In this document: piece by piece, positions 56,330-64,000 of the stretch
Position numbering within the stretch: position 1 is the first letter of the stretch
Layout: each line of letters begins with the position of its first letter
Assembly (NCBI RefSeq): GCF_001524445.2
Contig: NZ_CP013417.1
Span: 4,154,001-4,218,000, forward strand
Length of the DNA stretch: 64,000 nt
Source: Burkholderia savannae
GTDB taxonomy: Bacteria > Pseudomonadota > Gammaproteobacteria > Burkholderiales > Burkholderiaceae
Direction of reading: 5' to 3'
Made by a program: the position numbers and the translations under genes
The notes under the pieces: model-generated
Databases searched by the model: none
What the model was told of the DNA's origin: nothing
Seen by the model: only the letters and a program-made list of their open reading frames with translations

Positions 56330-57190
56330 GTGCTGATTTTCGTGGGAACTCTCGTGACGTTGTTGTCCGTGTTCGGCGGCTACGCGCTGGCGGGCGGACA
56401 CTTGGGCGCGCTCGTTCAGCCGGTCGAGATCTTGATGATCACCGGCGCGGGCGTCGGCGCGTTCATTCTCGGCAACGGCATCAAGACGATCAAGGCGACG
56501 CTGCGCGTGTTGCCCGCGCTGTTCAAGGGCTCGAAGTACAACAAGGACATCTATATGGAGCTGATGGCGCTCCTGTACGTGTTGCTCGCGAAGGCCCGCA
56601 AGGAAGGCACGCTCACGCTCGAGGCCGACATCGACGAACCCGAGAAGAGCCCGATCTTCACCCAGTACCCGAAGATTCTTGCCGACCATCACATCGTCGA
56701 ATTCCTGACCGATTACCTGCGCCTGATGGTGGGCGGCAACATGAACGCGTTCGAGATCGAAAGCCTGATGGACGAGGAGATCGAGACGCACCACGCGGAA
56801 GGCGAAGGCCCCGCGCACGCGCTGATGCGCGTCGGCGACGCGATGCCCGCGTTCGGGATCGTCGCCGCGGTGATGGGCGTCGTTCACACGATGGCGTCCG
56901 CCGACAAGCCGCCCGCGGTGCTGGGCGCGATGATCGCGCAGGCGCTCGTCGGCACGTTCCTCGGCATCCTGCTGTCGTACGGGCTGATCGGGCCGCTCGC
57001 GAGCCTCGCCGAGCAGCGCGTCGCCGAGTCGACCAAGATGTTCCAGTGCATCAAGGTGACGATCCTCGCGAGCCTGAACGGCTACGCGCCCGCGATCGCC
57101 GTCGAGTTCGGCCGCAAGGTGCTGTTCTCGACCGAGCGTCCGTCGTTCGCCGAGCTCGAAGAGCACGTGCGCCGCGTGAAGGCGAAGTGA
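56330..57190 (+). CDS. motA: Flagellar motor stator protein MotA
   Basis: A 286-residue proton-channel stator subunit with four membrane helices and the long cytoplasmic loop that contacts the rotor (FliG). Family markers are 'MLIFVGTLVTLLSVFGGYAL' and 'VVHTMASADKPPAVLGAMIA' with 'ALVGTFLGILLSYGLIGPLA'. The start is GTG 56330 after 'gagggacaggca'. motB follows 16 bp after its stop. Confidence 0.97.
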   Translation: MLIFVGTLVTLLSVFGGYALAGGHLGALVQPVEILMITGAGVGAFILGNGIKTIKATLRVLPALFKGSKYNKDIYMELMALLYVLLAKARKEGTLTLEADIDEPEKSPIFTQYPKILADHHIVEFLTDYLRLMVGGNMNAFEIESLMDEEIETHHAEGEGPAHALMRVGDAMPAFGIVAAVMGVVHTMASADKPPAVLGAMIAQALVGTFLGILLSYGLIGPLASLAEQRVAESTKMFQCIKVTILASLNGYAPAIAVEFGRKVLFSTERPSFAELEEHVRRVKAK

Positions 57191-57206
57191 GCGCGAGAGG
57201 CCCGAC

Positions 57207-58214
57207 ATGAGCAAAGGCAAGGATCAGGCAATCATCGTCAAGCGGGTGAACCATCAGAAGAAGGGGCACCACGGCGGTGCATGGAAGCTCGCGTACGCGG
57301 ATTTCATGACCGCGATGATGGCGTTCTTCCTGTTGATGTGGCTGCTGTCGGCGGTGACGCCCGTGCAGTTGAAGGGCATCGCCGAATATTTCAACACGCC
57401 GCTCAAGGCCGCGCTCTTCGGCAGCGGCGATCGCAACGCGGACGATTCGAGCATCATCAAGGGCGGCGGCCGCGACCTCTCGAGCATCGACGCCGGCACG
57501 ACGCGCCGCACCGACGGCTCGACCAGTCTCGCCGAGCGCATCGTGAAGAAGAACGACGACGAAGCGCTCGCGCAGGCGCAGGGCTCGCTCGAGCGCCGCG
57601 AGCAGATGCGGCTGCACGACCTGCAGGTGAAGCTGATGGCGGCGATCGAGGCGAACCCGACGCTGCGCCAGTTCAAGCAGCAGATCCGCATCGATTCGAC
57701 GCTGATGGGGCTGCGCATCGAGATCGTCGATACGCAGAAGCGGCCGATGTTCGCGATGTCGAGCGACGCCGTCGAGCCGTACATGCGCGACATCCTGCGC
57801 GAGATCGGCAAGACGCTCAACGACGTGCCGAACCGCATCATCGTCCAGGGCCACACCGACGCCGTGCCGTATGCGGGCGGCGAGGGCGGCTACAGCAACT
57901 GGGAGTTGTCCGCCGACCGCGCGAACGCGTCGCGCCGCGAGCTGATCGCGGGCGGCATGGACGAGGCGAAGGTGCTGCGCGTGCTCGGCCTCGCGTCGAC
58001 GCAGAACCTGAACAAGGCGGACCCGCTCGATCCGGAGAACCGCCGGATCAGCATCATCGTGCTGAACCGCAGATCCGAGCTCGCGCTGATGCGCGACGAC
58101 GCGACGACGACGACGCTGTCGTCCGACGCGGCCGGCTCGACACGCCTCGCGCAGCAGATCACGCCGCCCGGCGCGGCCGCCGCGCCGGGCGTGCCGGCCG
58201 CGCCGAAACCCTGA
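57207..58214 (+). CDS. motB: Flagellar motor stator protein MotB
   Basis: A 335-residue stator subunit. A single TM follows the basic N-terminus, with the proton-carrying Asp32 in 'KLAYADFMTAMMAFFLLMWL'. The C-terminal OmpA-like domain ('IIVQGHTDAVPYAGGEGGYS', 'NWELSADRANASRREL') anchors it to peptidoglycan. An Ala/Pro-rich tail ends the protein. Translated from the same transcript as motA. Confidence 0.97.
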   Translation: MSKGKDQAIIVKRVNHQKKGHHGGAWKLAYADFMTAMMAFFLLMWLLSAVTPVQLKGIAEYFNTPLKAALFGSGDRNADDSSIIKGGGRDLSSIDAGTTRRTDGSTSLAERIVKKNDDEALAQAQGSLERREQMRLHDLQVKLMAAIEANPTLRQFKQQIRIDSTLMGLRIEIVDTQKRPMFAMSSDAVEPYMRDILREIGKTLNDVPNRIIVQGHTDAVPYAGGEGGYSNWELSADRANASRRELIAGGMDEAKVLRVLGLASTQNLNKADPLDPENRRISIIVLNRRSELALMRDDATTTTLSSDAAGSTRLAQQITPPGAAAAPGVPAAPKP

Positions 58215-58245
58215 CGCTTTCGAGAACACGCATTCGAGACAAGAC

Positions 58246-58626
58246 ATGATCCGAACCATTCTCGCCATCGACGATTCCGCCACGATGCGCACGCTGCTCA
58301 GCGCGACGCTCGGCGAAGCGGGCTACGACGTGACCGTCGCCTCGGACGGCGAAGTCGGGCTCGACGTCGCGCTGGCCACGCCGTTCGACTTGGTACTGAC
58401 CGACCACTACATGCCGAAGAAGAACGGCCTCGACGTGATCGCGGCGCTGCGCGCGCAATCGGCATACGAGGCGACGCCGATTCTCGTCCTCACGACCGAG
58501 AACGGCGACGCGTTCAAGGACGCGGCGCGCACGGCGGGCGCGACCGGCTGGATCGAAAAGCCGCTCGACCCGGAAGCGCTGCTCGAGCTGGTCGCGGCGC
58601 TGTCGGCGTCGTCGAGCCTTTCGTGA
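58246..58626 (+). CDS. cheY: Chemotaxis response regulator, CheY-type (single receiver)
   Basis: A 126-residue single-domain receiver phosphorylated by CheA. It has acidic-pocket Asp9 and Asp10 in 'ILAIDDSATMRTLL', phosphoacceptor Asp53 in 'DLVLTDHYMPKKNGL', and the switch Thr and Lys in 'ILVLTTENGDAF' and 'GWIEKPLDPEAL'. It lies 31 bp after motB and just before cheA. It may be a motor-binding CheY or a phosphate sink (a second CheY is common next to cheZ elsewhere). Confidence 0.93.
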   Translation: MIRTILAIDDSATMRTLLSATLGEAGYDVTVASDGEVGLDVALATPFDLVLTDHYMPKKNGLDVIAALRAQSAYEATPILVLTTENGDAFKDAARTAGATGWIEKPLDPEALLELVAALSASSSLS

Positions 58627-58657
58627 CGAACATGACGTTTTTATGCGGTGAACCGGC

Positions 58658-60985
58658 ATGACTCTCGACATCACACAGTTCTATCAGACGTTCTTCGACG
58701 AAGCCGACGAGTTGCTCGCGCAGATGGAGCAACTGCTGCTGAACCTGGACGTCGCCTCGCCCGATCCCGAGGATCTGGCCGCGATCTTTCGCGCCGCGCA
58801 TTCGATCAAGGGCGGCGCGGCGACGTTCGGCTTCACCGCGCTCACGGAAACGACGCACATCCTCGAATCGCTGCTCGATCGCGCGCGCAACCATGAGCTC
58901 ACGCTGACGAAGGAAATGGTCGACGCGTTCCTCGAGACGAAGGACGTGCTGTCCGACCAGCTCGCCGACTACCGCGCGAGCGCCGAGCCGGACGCGGCCG
59001 CGGCCGCCGCGATCTGCGCGAAGCTCGAGCGGCTGAAGGCGTCGGCGAGCGCCGCCGCCGCCGCGCCCGCGGCAGCATCGGCAGCATCGGCAGCACCGGC
59101 ACCGGCGGCCGCTCAGCCGGCCGCGTCCGTCGCGGCGGCGCCTGCCGCTGCGGCCGCGTCGACGGCGGGCCTCTTCGGTGCGCCCGAGCATGTCGTCGAG
59201 CAGGCGGTCGAGGCCGCGCATCCGGCGCCCGGCGCGCCCGGCGCCGCAAGCGGCGGCGACGGCCCGCATCTGAAGATCACGCTGTCGGGCGTCGGCGACA
59301 AGGACCAGGAACTGCTGACCGAGGAACTCGGCAATCTCGGCCAGATCGTCGGCCGCGCGAAGACGGGCGACGCGCTCACGCTGTGGCTCGAGACCGACGT
59401 GTCGTCGGACGACATCATCGCCGTGTGCTGCTTCGTGATCGACGAAAGCCAGATCGCGATCGGCCGCGGCACCGCGCCGAGCGCGGGCGTCGCGCAACCG
59501 GACGTGGCCGCCGCGCCGCAGGCCGCCGAGCAGCCGGACGACGCCGAGCGGGAGCCTGCGGCGGCCGCATCGGCGGCGGAACCGGTGGCGACCGCCGCCG
59601 AAGCGAAGCCGGCCGCGCAACCCGCTGCGCCGAGCGCGCCCGCGGCGCCCGCCGCCGCGCCGGCCGCGGCATCGGCTCAGGCTCCGGCGTCGGCATCGGC
59701 ATCGGTCGCACAAGCCGCCGCGCAAGCGGCCGCGCCGCATCACGACGACCGCAAGCCGCGTCCGGCCGCCGCCGCGAGCGCGGAGGGCAGCTCGATTCGC
59801 GTCGGCGTCGAGAAGGTCGACCAGCTGATCAATCTCGTCGGCGAACTCGTGATCACGCAGGCGATGCTCGCCGAGACGACGAGCGCATTCGATCCGGCGC
59901 TGCACGACCGCCTGTACAACGGCATGGCGCAGCTCGAGCGCAACGCGCGCGACCTGCAGGAAGCGGTGATGTCGATCCGGATGATGCCGATGGACTACGT
60001 GTTCAGCCGCTTCCCGCGGCTCGTGCGCGACCTCGCGGGCAAGCTCGGCAAGCAGGTCGAGCTCGTCACGTTCGGCCAGGCGACCGAGCTCGACAAGAGC
60101 CTCATCGAGCGGATCATCGATCCGCTCACCCACCTCGTGCGCAACAGCCTCGATCACGGCATCGAGACCGTCGAGGCGCGCCGCGCGGCGGGCAAGGACG
60201 CGGTCGGCCAGCTCGTGCTGTCGGCCGCGCATCACGGCGGCAACATCGTGATCGAGGTCAGCGACGACGGCGCGGGCCTGAACCGCGACAGAATCCTCGC
60301 GAAGGCCGCGAAGCAGGGGATGCAGATCTCCGAGAACATCAGCGACGACGAAGTGTGGAATCTCATCTTCGCGCCGGGCTTCTCGACGGCCGAAGTCGTG
60401 ACCGACGTGTCCGGCCGCGGCGTCGGGATGGACGTCGTCAAGCGCAACATCCAGTCGATGGGCGGGCACGTCGAGATCACGTCGCAGGCCGGCCGCGGCA
60501 CGACGACGCGGATCGTGCTGCCGCTCACGCTCGCGATCCTCGACGGGATGTCGGTGAAGGTCGGCAGCGAGATTTTCATCCTGCCGCTGAACTTCGTGAT
60601 GGAGTCGCTGCAGCCTTCGGCCGAAGACATCTACACGATCGGCAACGGCGAGCGCGTCGTGCGCGTGCGCGGCGAATACCTGCCGCTCGTTGCGCTGCAC
60701 GAGGTGTTCCTGGTCGACGGCGCGCGCACCGATCCGACGCAGGGCATCGTCACGATCATGCAGACGGAGGGCCGCCGCTTCGCGATGCTGATCGACGAGC
60801 TCGTCGGCCAGCAGCAGGTGGTCGTCAAGAACCTCGAGACGAACTACCGCAAGGTGTACGGCATTTCGGCGGCGACGATTCTCGGCGACGGCAGCGTCGC
60901 GCTGATCGTCGACGTCGCGGCGCTCAATCGCGATACCCGCACGACGCACGGCGCGCACACGAGCGCCGCGCTCGCGGTGTCCTAA
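58658..60985 (+). CDS. cheA: Chemotaxis histidine kinase CheA
   Basis: A 775-residue cytoplasmic kinase. The P1 phosphotransfer domain carries His48 in 'IFRAAHSIKGGAATFGFTAL'. A long Ala/Pro-rich linker (about 130-260) is interrupted by the P2 response-regulator-docking region ('LKITLSGVGDKDQELLTEEL'). Then come P3 dimerisation ('VDQLINLVGELVITQAMLAE'), the P4 ATP-binding motifs 'LTHLVRNSLDHGIE' (N box) and 'DVSGRGVGMDVVKRNIQSMG' (G box), and the P5 CheW-like domain. It is longer than the usual ~650 residues because of the linker. Start ATG 58658. Confidence 0.97.
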   Translation: MTLDITQFYQTFFDEADELLAQMEQLLLNLDVASPDPEDLAAIFRAAHSIKGGAATFGFTALTETTHILESLLDRARNHELTLTKEMVDAFLETKDVLSDQLADYRASAEPDAAAAAAICAKLERLKASASAAAAAPAAASAASAAPAPAAAQPAASVAAAPAAAAASTAGLFGAPEHVVEQAVEAAHPAPGAPGAASGGDGPHLKITLSGVGDKDQELLTEELGNLGQIVGRAKTGDALTLWLETDVSSDDIIAVCCFVIDESQIAIGRGTAPSAGVAQPDVAAAPQAAEQPDDAEREPAAAASAAEPVATAAEAKPAAQPAAPSAPAAPAAAPAAASAQAPASASASVAQAAAQAAAPHHDDRKPRPAAAASAEGSSIRVGVEKVDQLINLVGELVITQAMLAETTSAFDPALHDRLYNGMAQLERNARDLQEAVMSIRMMPMDYVFSRFPRLVRDLAGKLGKQVELVTFGQATELDKSLIERIIDPLTHLVRNSLDHGIETVEARRAAGKDAVGQLVLSAAHHGGNIVIEVSDDGAGLNRDRILAKAAKQGMQISENISDDEVWNLIFAPGFSTAEVVTDVSGRGVGMDVVKRNIQSMGGHVEITSQAGRGTTTRIVLPLTLAILDGMSVKVGSEIFILPLNFVMESLQPSAEDIYTIGNGERVVRVRGEYLPLVALHEVFLVDGARTDPTQGIVTIMQTEGRRFAMLIDELVGQQQVVVKNLETNYRKVYGISAATILGDGSVALIVDVAALNRDTRTTHGAHTSAALAVS

Positions 60986-61015
60986 CTTACGTCATCCATC
61001 GACCTGGGGGCTAAC

Positions 61016-61543
61016 GTGTCCGAAGTCCAAACGAACCATCCGGCCGCGGCGAACGCGGCCAACCGCCGCGACGCCGAGCAGGGCGACGCGGCGGGCCAGG
61101 AATTCCTCGTCTTCACGCTCGGCGACGAGGAATACGGCATCGATATCCTCAAAGTGCAGGAAATCCGCGGCTACGACAGCGTCACGCGGATCGCGAACGC
61201 GCCCGAGTTCATCAAGGGCGTGATCAACTTGCGCGGGATCATCGTGCCCATCGTCGACATGCGCATCAAGTTCCATCTCGGCCGCGTCGACTACGACCAT
61301 CAGACGGTGGTGATCATCCTGAACGTCGCGCATCGCGTCGTCGGGATGGTCGTCGACGGCGTGTCCGACGTGCTCACGCTGTCGAACGAGCAGATCATGC
61401 CGGCGCCGGAGTTCGGCGGCGTGCTGACGACCGAGTATCTGACGGGCCTCGGCACGGTCGACGGGCGGATGCTGATCCTGATGGACATCGAGAAGCTGAT
61501 GACGAGCAAGGAGATGGCGCTGATCGAGACACTCGGCGCGTAA
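61016..61543 (+). CDS. cheW: Chemotaxis coupling protein CheW
   Basis: A 175-residue adaptor linking chemoreceptors and CheA. The body starts '[20 protein letters not shown]' and shows '[20 protein letters not shown]' and '[20 protein letters not shown]', as in CheW. The start is GTG 61016 after 'ctgggggctaac'. It lies 30 bp after cheA. Confidence 0.96.
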   Translation: MSEVQTNHPAAANAANRRDAEQGDAAGQEFLVFTLGDEEYGIDILKVQEIRGYDSVTRIANAPEFIKGVINLRGIIVPIVDMRIKFHLGRVDYDHQTVVIILNVAHRVVGMVVDGVSDVLTLSNEQIMPAPEFGGVLTTEYLTGLGTVDGRMLILMDIEKLMTSKEMALIETLGA

Positions 61544-61583
61544 GCGGGCGCGAAGGATGCAACGGAACTACGGGGAGCTGACG

Positions 61584-63623
61584 ATGCTGCACAACTGGTC
61601 GATCCGCACGACGCTGACGGCCGTCGGATTAATGCTGGTGCTCGTCGCCGCGCTGGTCGGCGGGCTCGGGCTGTACGCGCTCAATCACGCGAGCCGCTCG
61701 CTCGACGCGATCTCGCACGGCGACCTGCCGACGATCCACACGCTCGACGACGCGTCGTCGTACCTGCTGCGCTCGCGCGTCGCGCTCGACCGTTTCAAGA
61801 CGCTGTCCGAGGCCGGCAACGCCGACGAGGCGCAGAAGGTGCTGTCACGCGCGCAGGAGCTGTACGCGAAGTCGACGCAGAACTGGCAGGCGTATCTCGC
61901 GGCGTCGAAGGAAGGCATCGACCAGGCGCTGACGGACGAGCTCGCCGCGCGCTACGCGACGCTCGCGAAGGAAGGCGTCGAGCCGGAGTTCGCCGCCGCG
62001 CGCGCGGGCGATCTCGCCGCATACCACGCGATCGCCGACACGAAGATCAGCCCGATGTTCGTTGCGTACGACAGCGCGGCGTCCGCCGTGGTCGCTGCGT
62101 ATTCGAAGCGCGCGGAATCGCGCTTCGACACGACACAGGCGCGCATTTCGCTGATGATCGCGCTGATCGCGGCGGGCATCGTCGCCGCGTTCCTGATGGT
62201 GATCGGCATCCGCTTCGCGCTGCGCGGGCTCATCGTGCAGCCGCTCAACGTCGCGATCGCGCAGTTCGAGCGCATCGCCGAGGGCGACCTCGCGCAGGTG
62301 CCGCAGGTTGCCGGCAAGAACGAAATCGGCCGGCTGTTCCAGGGCATCGGCCGGATGCAGGCGGCCGTCGCCGAGATGGTGAAGGCCGTGCACCGCGGCA
62401 CGGCGGCGGTCGACGCCGGCGCGCGCGAAATCTCGAGCGGCAACGCCGATCTGTCGGCGCGCACCGAATCGCAGGCGGCGTCGCTGCAGGAAACCGCGTC
62501 GAGCATGGAGCAGTTGACGGGCACCGTGCGCCAGAACGCGGAGAACGCGCGGCAGGCGAGCCAGCTCGCGGTCAACGCGTCCGACATCGCGACGCAGGGC
62601 GGCGAGGTCGTCGGCCAGGTCGTCACGACGATGCAGGACATCGCGACGAGCTCGACGAAGGTGGCCGACATCATCGGCACGATCGAGGGGATCGCGTTCC
62701 AGACCAACATCCTCGCGCTGAACGCGGCCGTCGAGGCGGCGCGCGCGGGCGAGCAGGGGCGCGGCTTCGCGGTGGTCGCGGGCGAGGTGCGCTCGCTCGC
62801 GCAGCGGAGCGCGACGGCCGCCAAGGAAATCAAGCAACTGATCGGCGACTCCGCGCACAAGGTGCAAAGCGGCTCGGCGCTCGTCGAGCGCGCGGGCGCG
62901 ACGATGGCCGAGATCGTCCAGGCGGTGCGCCGCGTGACCGACATCATGGGCGAGATCAGCGCGGCGTCCGAAGAGCAGTCGACGGGCATCGTCCAGGTGA
63001 ATCGCGCGGTGAGCCAGATGGACGCCGTCACGCAGCAGAACGCGGCGCTCGTCGAAGAAGCCGCCGCCGCCGCCGCGTCGCTCGAGGATCAGACGCGGCA
63101 GATGACGCAGATCGTGTCAGCGTGGCGCGTCGAGGGCGGGATCGCGTCCGCCGCGACGCCGGCTGCGTCGGCTTCGAGCGCACATGCGGGCGTGATTTCC
63201 GGCGCGACCGCGCCGGGCGCGCCGCGGGCCGCCGCATCCGCGTCGCGCGCGCCCGCCGCGAGCGCGGTCAGGACAACCGGCGCGGCCGGATCGTCGTCGG
63301 CTTCGGCCGCCGCCGCGCAGGCCGCCGCACACGGCGGGCGCACGGCGCACGGCGCGCCCGCCGCCGGGTCGCAAGCCGCGCCGCAAGCCGCGAAGACGTC
63401 TGCCGCCGCGCCGAAGTCGGCCGCATCGCCGGCGTCTTCCGCCTATGCACCGAAGCTCGCGAAGCCGGGCGCCGCCCCGCGCCCGACGACGGGCGCGGCC
63501 GGTGCCACGCAAGCCGCCGCCGCTTCCGCGTCCTCCCTCGCGCTCAAGCGCCCGGCGCTGTCGGGCGAGCCGAAGCCCGCGGTTGCCTCGGCGTCCTCCG
63601 ACGACGACTGGGAAACCTTTTAA
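61584..63623 (+). CDS. Methyl-accepting chemotaxis protein, four-helix sensor, tethered C-terminus
   Basis: A 679-residue chemoreceptor. TM1 is '[20 protein letters not shown]', followed by a periplasmic four-helix bundle of the Tar/Tsr type and TM2 '[20 protein letters not shown]'. HAMP and the signalling hairpin with '[20 protein letters not shown]' come next. After the hairpin comes an Ala-rich, low-complexity tail of about 160 residues ending 'DDDWETF', equivalent to the NWETF pentapeptide that recruits CheR/CheB. The start is ATG 61584 (after 'ggggagctgacg'), not the earlier ATG at 61557. It is followed 3 bp later by cheR. Confidence 0.95.
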   Translation: MLHNWSIRTTLTAVGLMLVLVAALVGGLGLYALNHASRSLDAISHGDLPTIHTLDDASSYLLRSRVALDRFKTLSEAGNADEAQKVLSRAQELYAKSTQNWQAYLAASKEGIDQALTDELAARYATLAKEGVEPEFAAARAGDLAAYHAIADTKISPMFVAYDSAASAVVAAYSKRAESRFDTTQARISLMIALIAAGIVAAFLMVIGIRFALRGLIVQPLNVAIAQFERIAEGDLAQVPQVAGKNEIGRLFQGIGRMQAAVAEMVKAVHRGTAAVDAGAREISSGNADLSARTESQAASLQETASSMEQLTGTVRQNAENARQASQLAVNASDIATQGGEVVGQVVTTMQDIATSSTKVADIIGTIEGIAFQTNILALNAAVEAARAGEQGRGFAVVAGEVRSLAQRSATAAKEIKQLIGDSAHKVQSGSALVERAGATMAEIVQAVRRVTDIMGEISAASEEQSTGIVQVNRAVSQMDAVTQQNAALVEEAAAAAASLEDQTRQMTQIVSAWRVEGGIASAATPAASASSAHAGVISGATAPGAPRAAASASRAPAASAVRTTGAAGSSSASAAAAQAAAHGGRTAHGAPAAGSQAAPQAAKTSAAAPKSAASPASSAYAPKLAKPGAAPRPTTGAAGATQAAAASASSLALKRPALSGEPKPAVASASSDDDWETF

Positions 63624-63626
63624 GCC

Positions 63627-64000
63627 ATGATGCCCGCACGCGCCGCCTCTCGTTCCGACGCACTCGAACCGCAAGACCGGTTGGGCGACGCTGCGCGGGA
63701 CTTCGAATTCACGTCCGCCGATTTCGCGAAGATTCGCGCGCTGATCCACCGGCGGGCGGGCATCTCGCTGTCCGAGCACAAGCGCGACATGGCGTACAGC
63801 CGCCTCGCGCGGCGCCTGCGCGCGCGCGGGCTCAACCGCTTCTGCGACTACCTCGAGCTGCTCGAGCGCGAAAACGATCCGGCCGAATGGGAAGCGTTCA
63901 CGAATTCGCTGACGACGAACCTGACCGCGTTCTTTCGCGAATCGCACCACTTTCCGATCCTCGCCGAGTTCGTCAAGCGCCGCGAGCAGCCGGTGTCGGT
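63627..64000 (+). CDS. cheR: Chemotaxis methyltransferase CheR (3' end outside window)
   Basis: N-terminal part of CheR, which methylates chemoreceptor glutamates with SAM. 'FEFTSADFAKIRALIHRRAG' and 'SLTTNLTAFFRESHHFPILA' match CheR; the SAM domain is only beginning. About 124 residues are inside the window. The partner receptor upstream ends in the CheR-docking pentapeptide. Confidence 0.95.
   Translation, partial: MMPARAASRSDALEPQDRLGDAARDFEFTSADFAKIRALIHRRAGISLSEHKRDMAYSRLARRLRARGLNRFCDYLELLERENDPAEWEAFTNSLTTNLTAFFRESHHFPILAEFVKRREQPVS

Overview
The window is about 64 kb of very GC-rich DNA (roughly two thirds G+C by eye). It carries a proteobacterial core gene set in a Burkholderia-type arrangement. 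The flagellin sequence, the flhDC-motAB-cheYAW-mcp-cheR order, the tandem glycine riboswitch before gcvT and the ethanolamine genes all point to the Burkholderia pseudomallei/thailandensis group, chromosome 1. The species cannot be fixed from sequence alone.

Layout. (1) 1-6.7 kb: ethanolamine catabolism, with permease (cut by the window edge), eutB-eutC, a decayed LysR gene, an acetaldehyde dehydrogenase and a divergent AraC/EutR-type activator. (2) 6.8-13.4 kb: a GT9-like protein and a thiamine-diphosphate enzyme in one operon, an orphan CdtB-like nuclease, L-serine dehydratase and a secreted alginate-lyase-fold protein. (3) 13.5-18.8 kb: the glycine cleavage operon gcvT-gcvH-gcvP behind a tandem glycine riboswitch. 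Seven 49-bp palindromic repeats lie between gcvH and gcvP. (4) 18.9-25.5 kb: a 7-bp tandem repeat, a lipoprotein, an oxidoreductase, an SGNH hydrolase, rep helicase and a dihaem cytochrome c. (5) 25.8-29.9 kb: tRNA-Arg(CCG) followed by a decayed tyrosine integrase, then an accessory cluster: an AA10-type copper polysaccharide monooxygenase, a berberine-bridge/AA7-type flavin oxidase and an unrecognised small protein. Neither enzyme shows a signal peptide. (6) 30.2-36.3 kb: a chemoreceptor, an alpha/beta hydrolase, a Tat lipoprotein phosphoesterase and a LysE-type exporter. (7) 36.7-48.2 kb: a probable flagellin-glycosylation island (two methyltransferases, an ATP-grasp/HAD fusion, two PLP-fold enzymes, a WbqC-like protein and a TPR O-GlcNAc-transferase-like glycosyltransferase) running into fliT-fliD-fliC. 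(8) 48.7-54.6 kb: rpsU, tag, a BadF-type kinase, a HAD phosphatase, aqpZ, an H-NS family gene and a GT4 glycosyltransferase. (9) 55-64 kb: flagellar master regulator flhDC, motAB, cheY, cheA, cheW, a chemoreceptor and cheR (cut by the window edge).

How it fits together. FlhDC should drive the flagellar cascade. Sigma-28-type promoters can be read before fliC, motA and the first chemoreceptor. The island next to fliD/fliC probably makes and attaches the flagellin glycan. Eat imports ethanolamine, EutBC splits it to acetaldehyde and ammonia, and the aldehyde dehydrogenase oxidises the acetaldehyde. SdaA and the glycine cleavage system link serine and glycine breakdown to one-carbon supply. The most novel items are the LPMO/flavin-oxidase pair in the tRNA-linked accessory block, the orphan CdtB-like protein, the 49-bp palindromic array inside the gcv operon, and a composite repeat in the flhD leader that could mask its ribosome binding site. 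Long open frames antisense to real genes are a by-product of the base composition and are left out.
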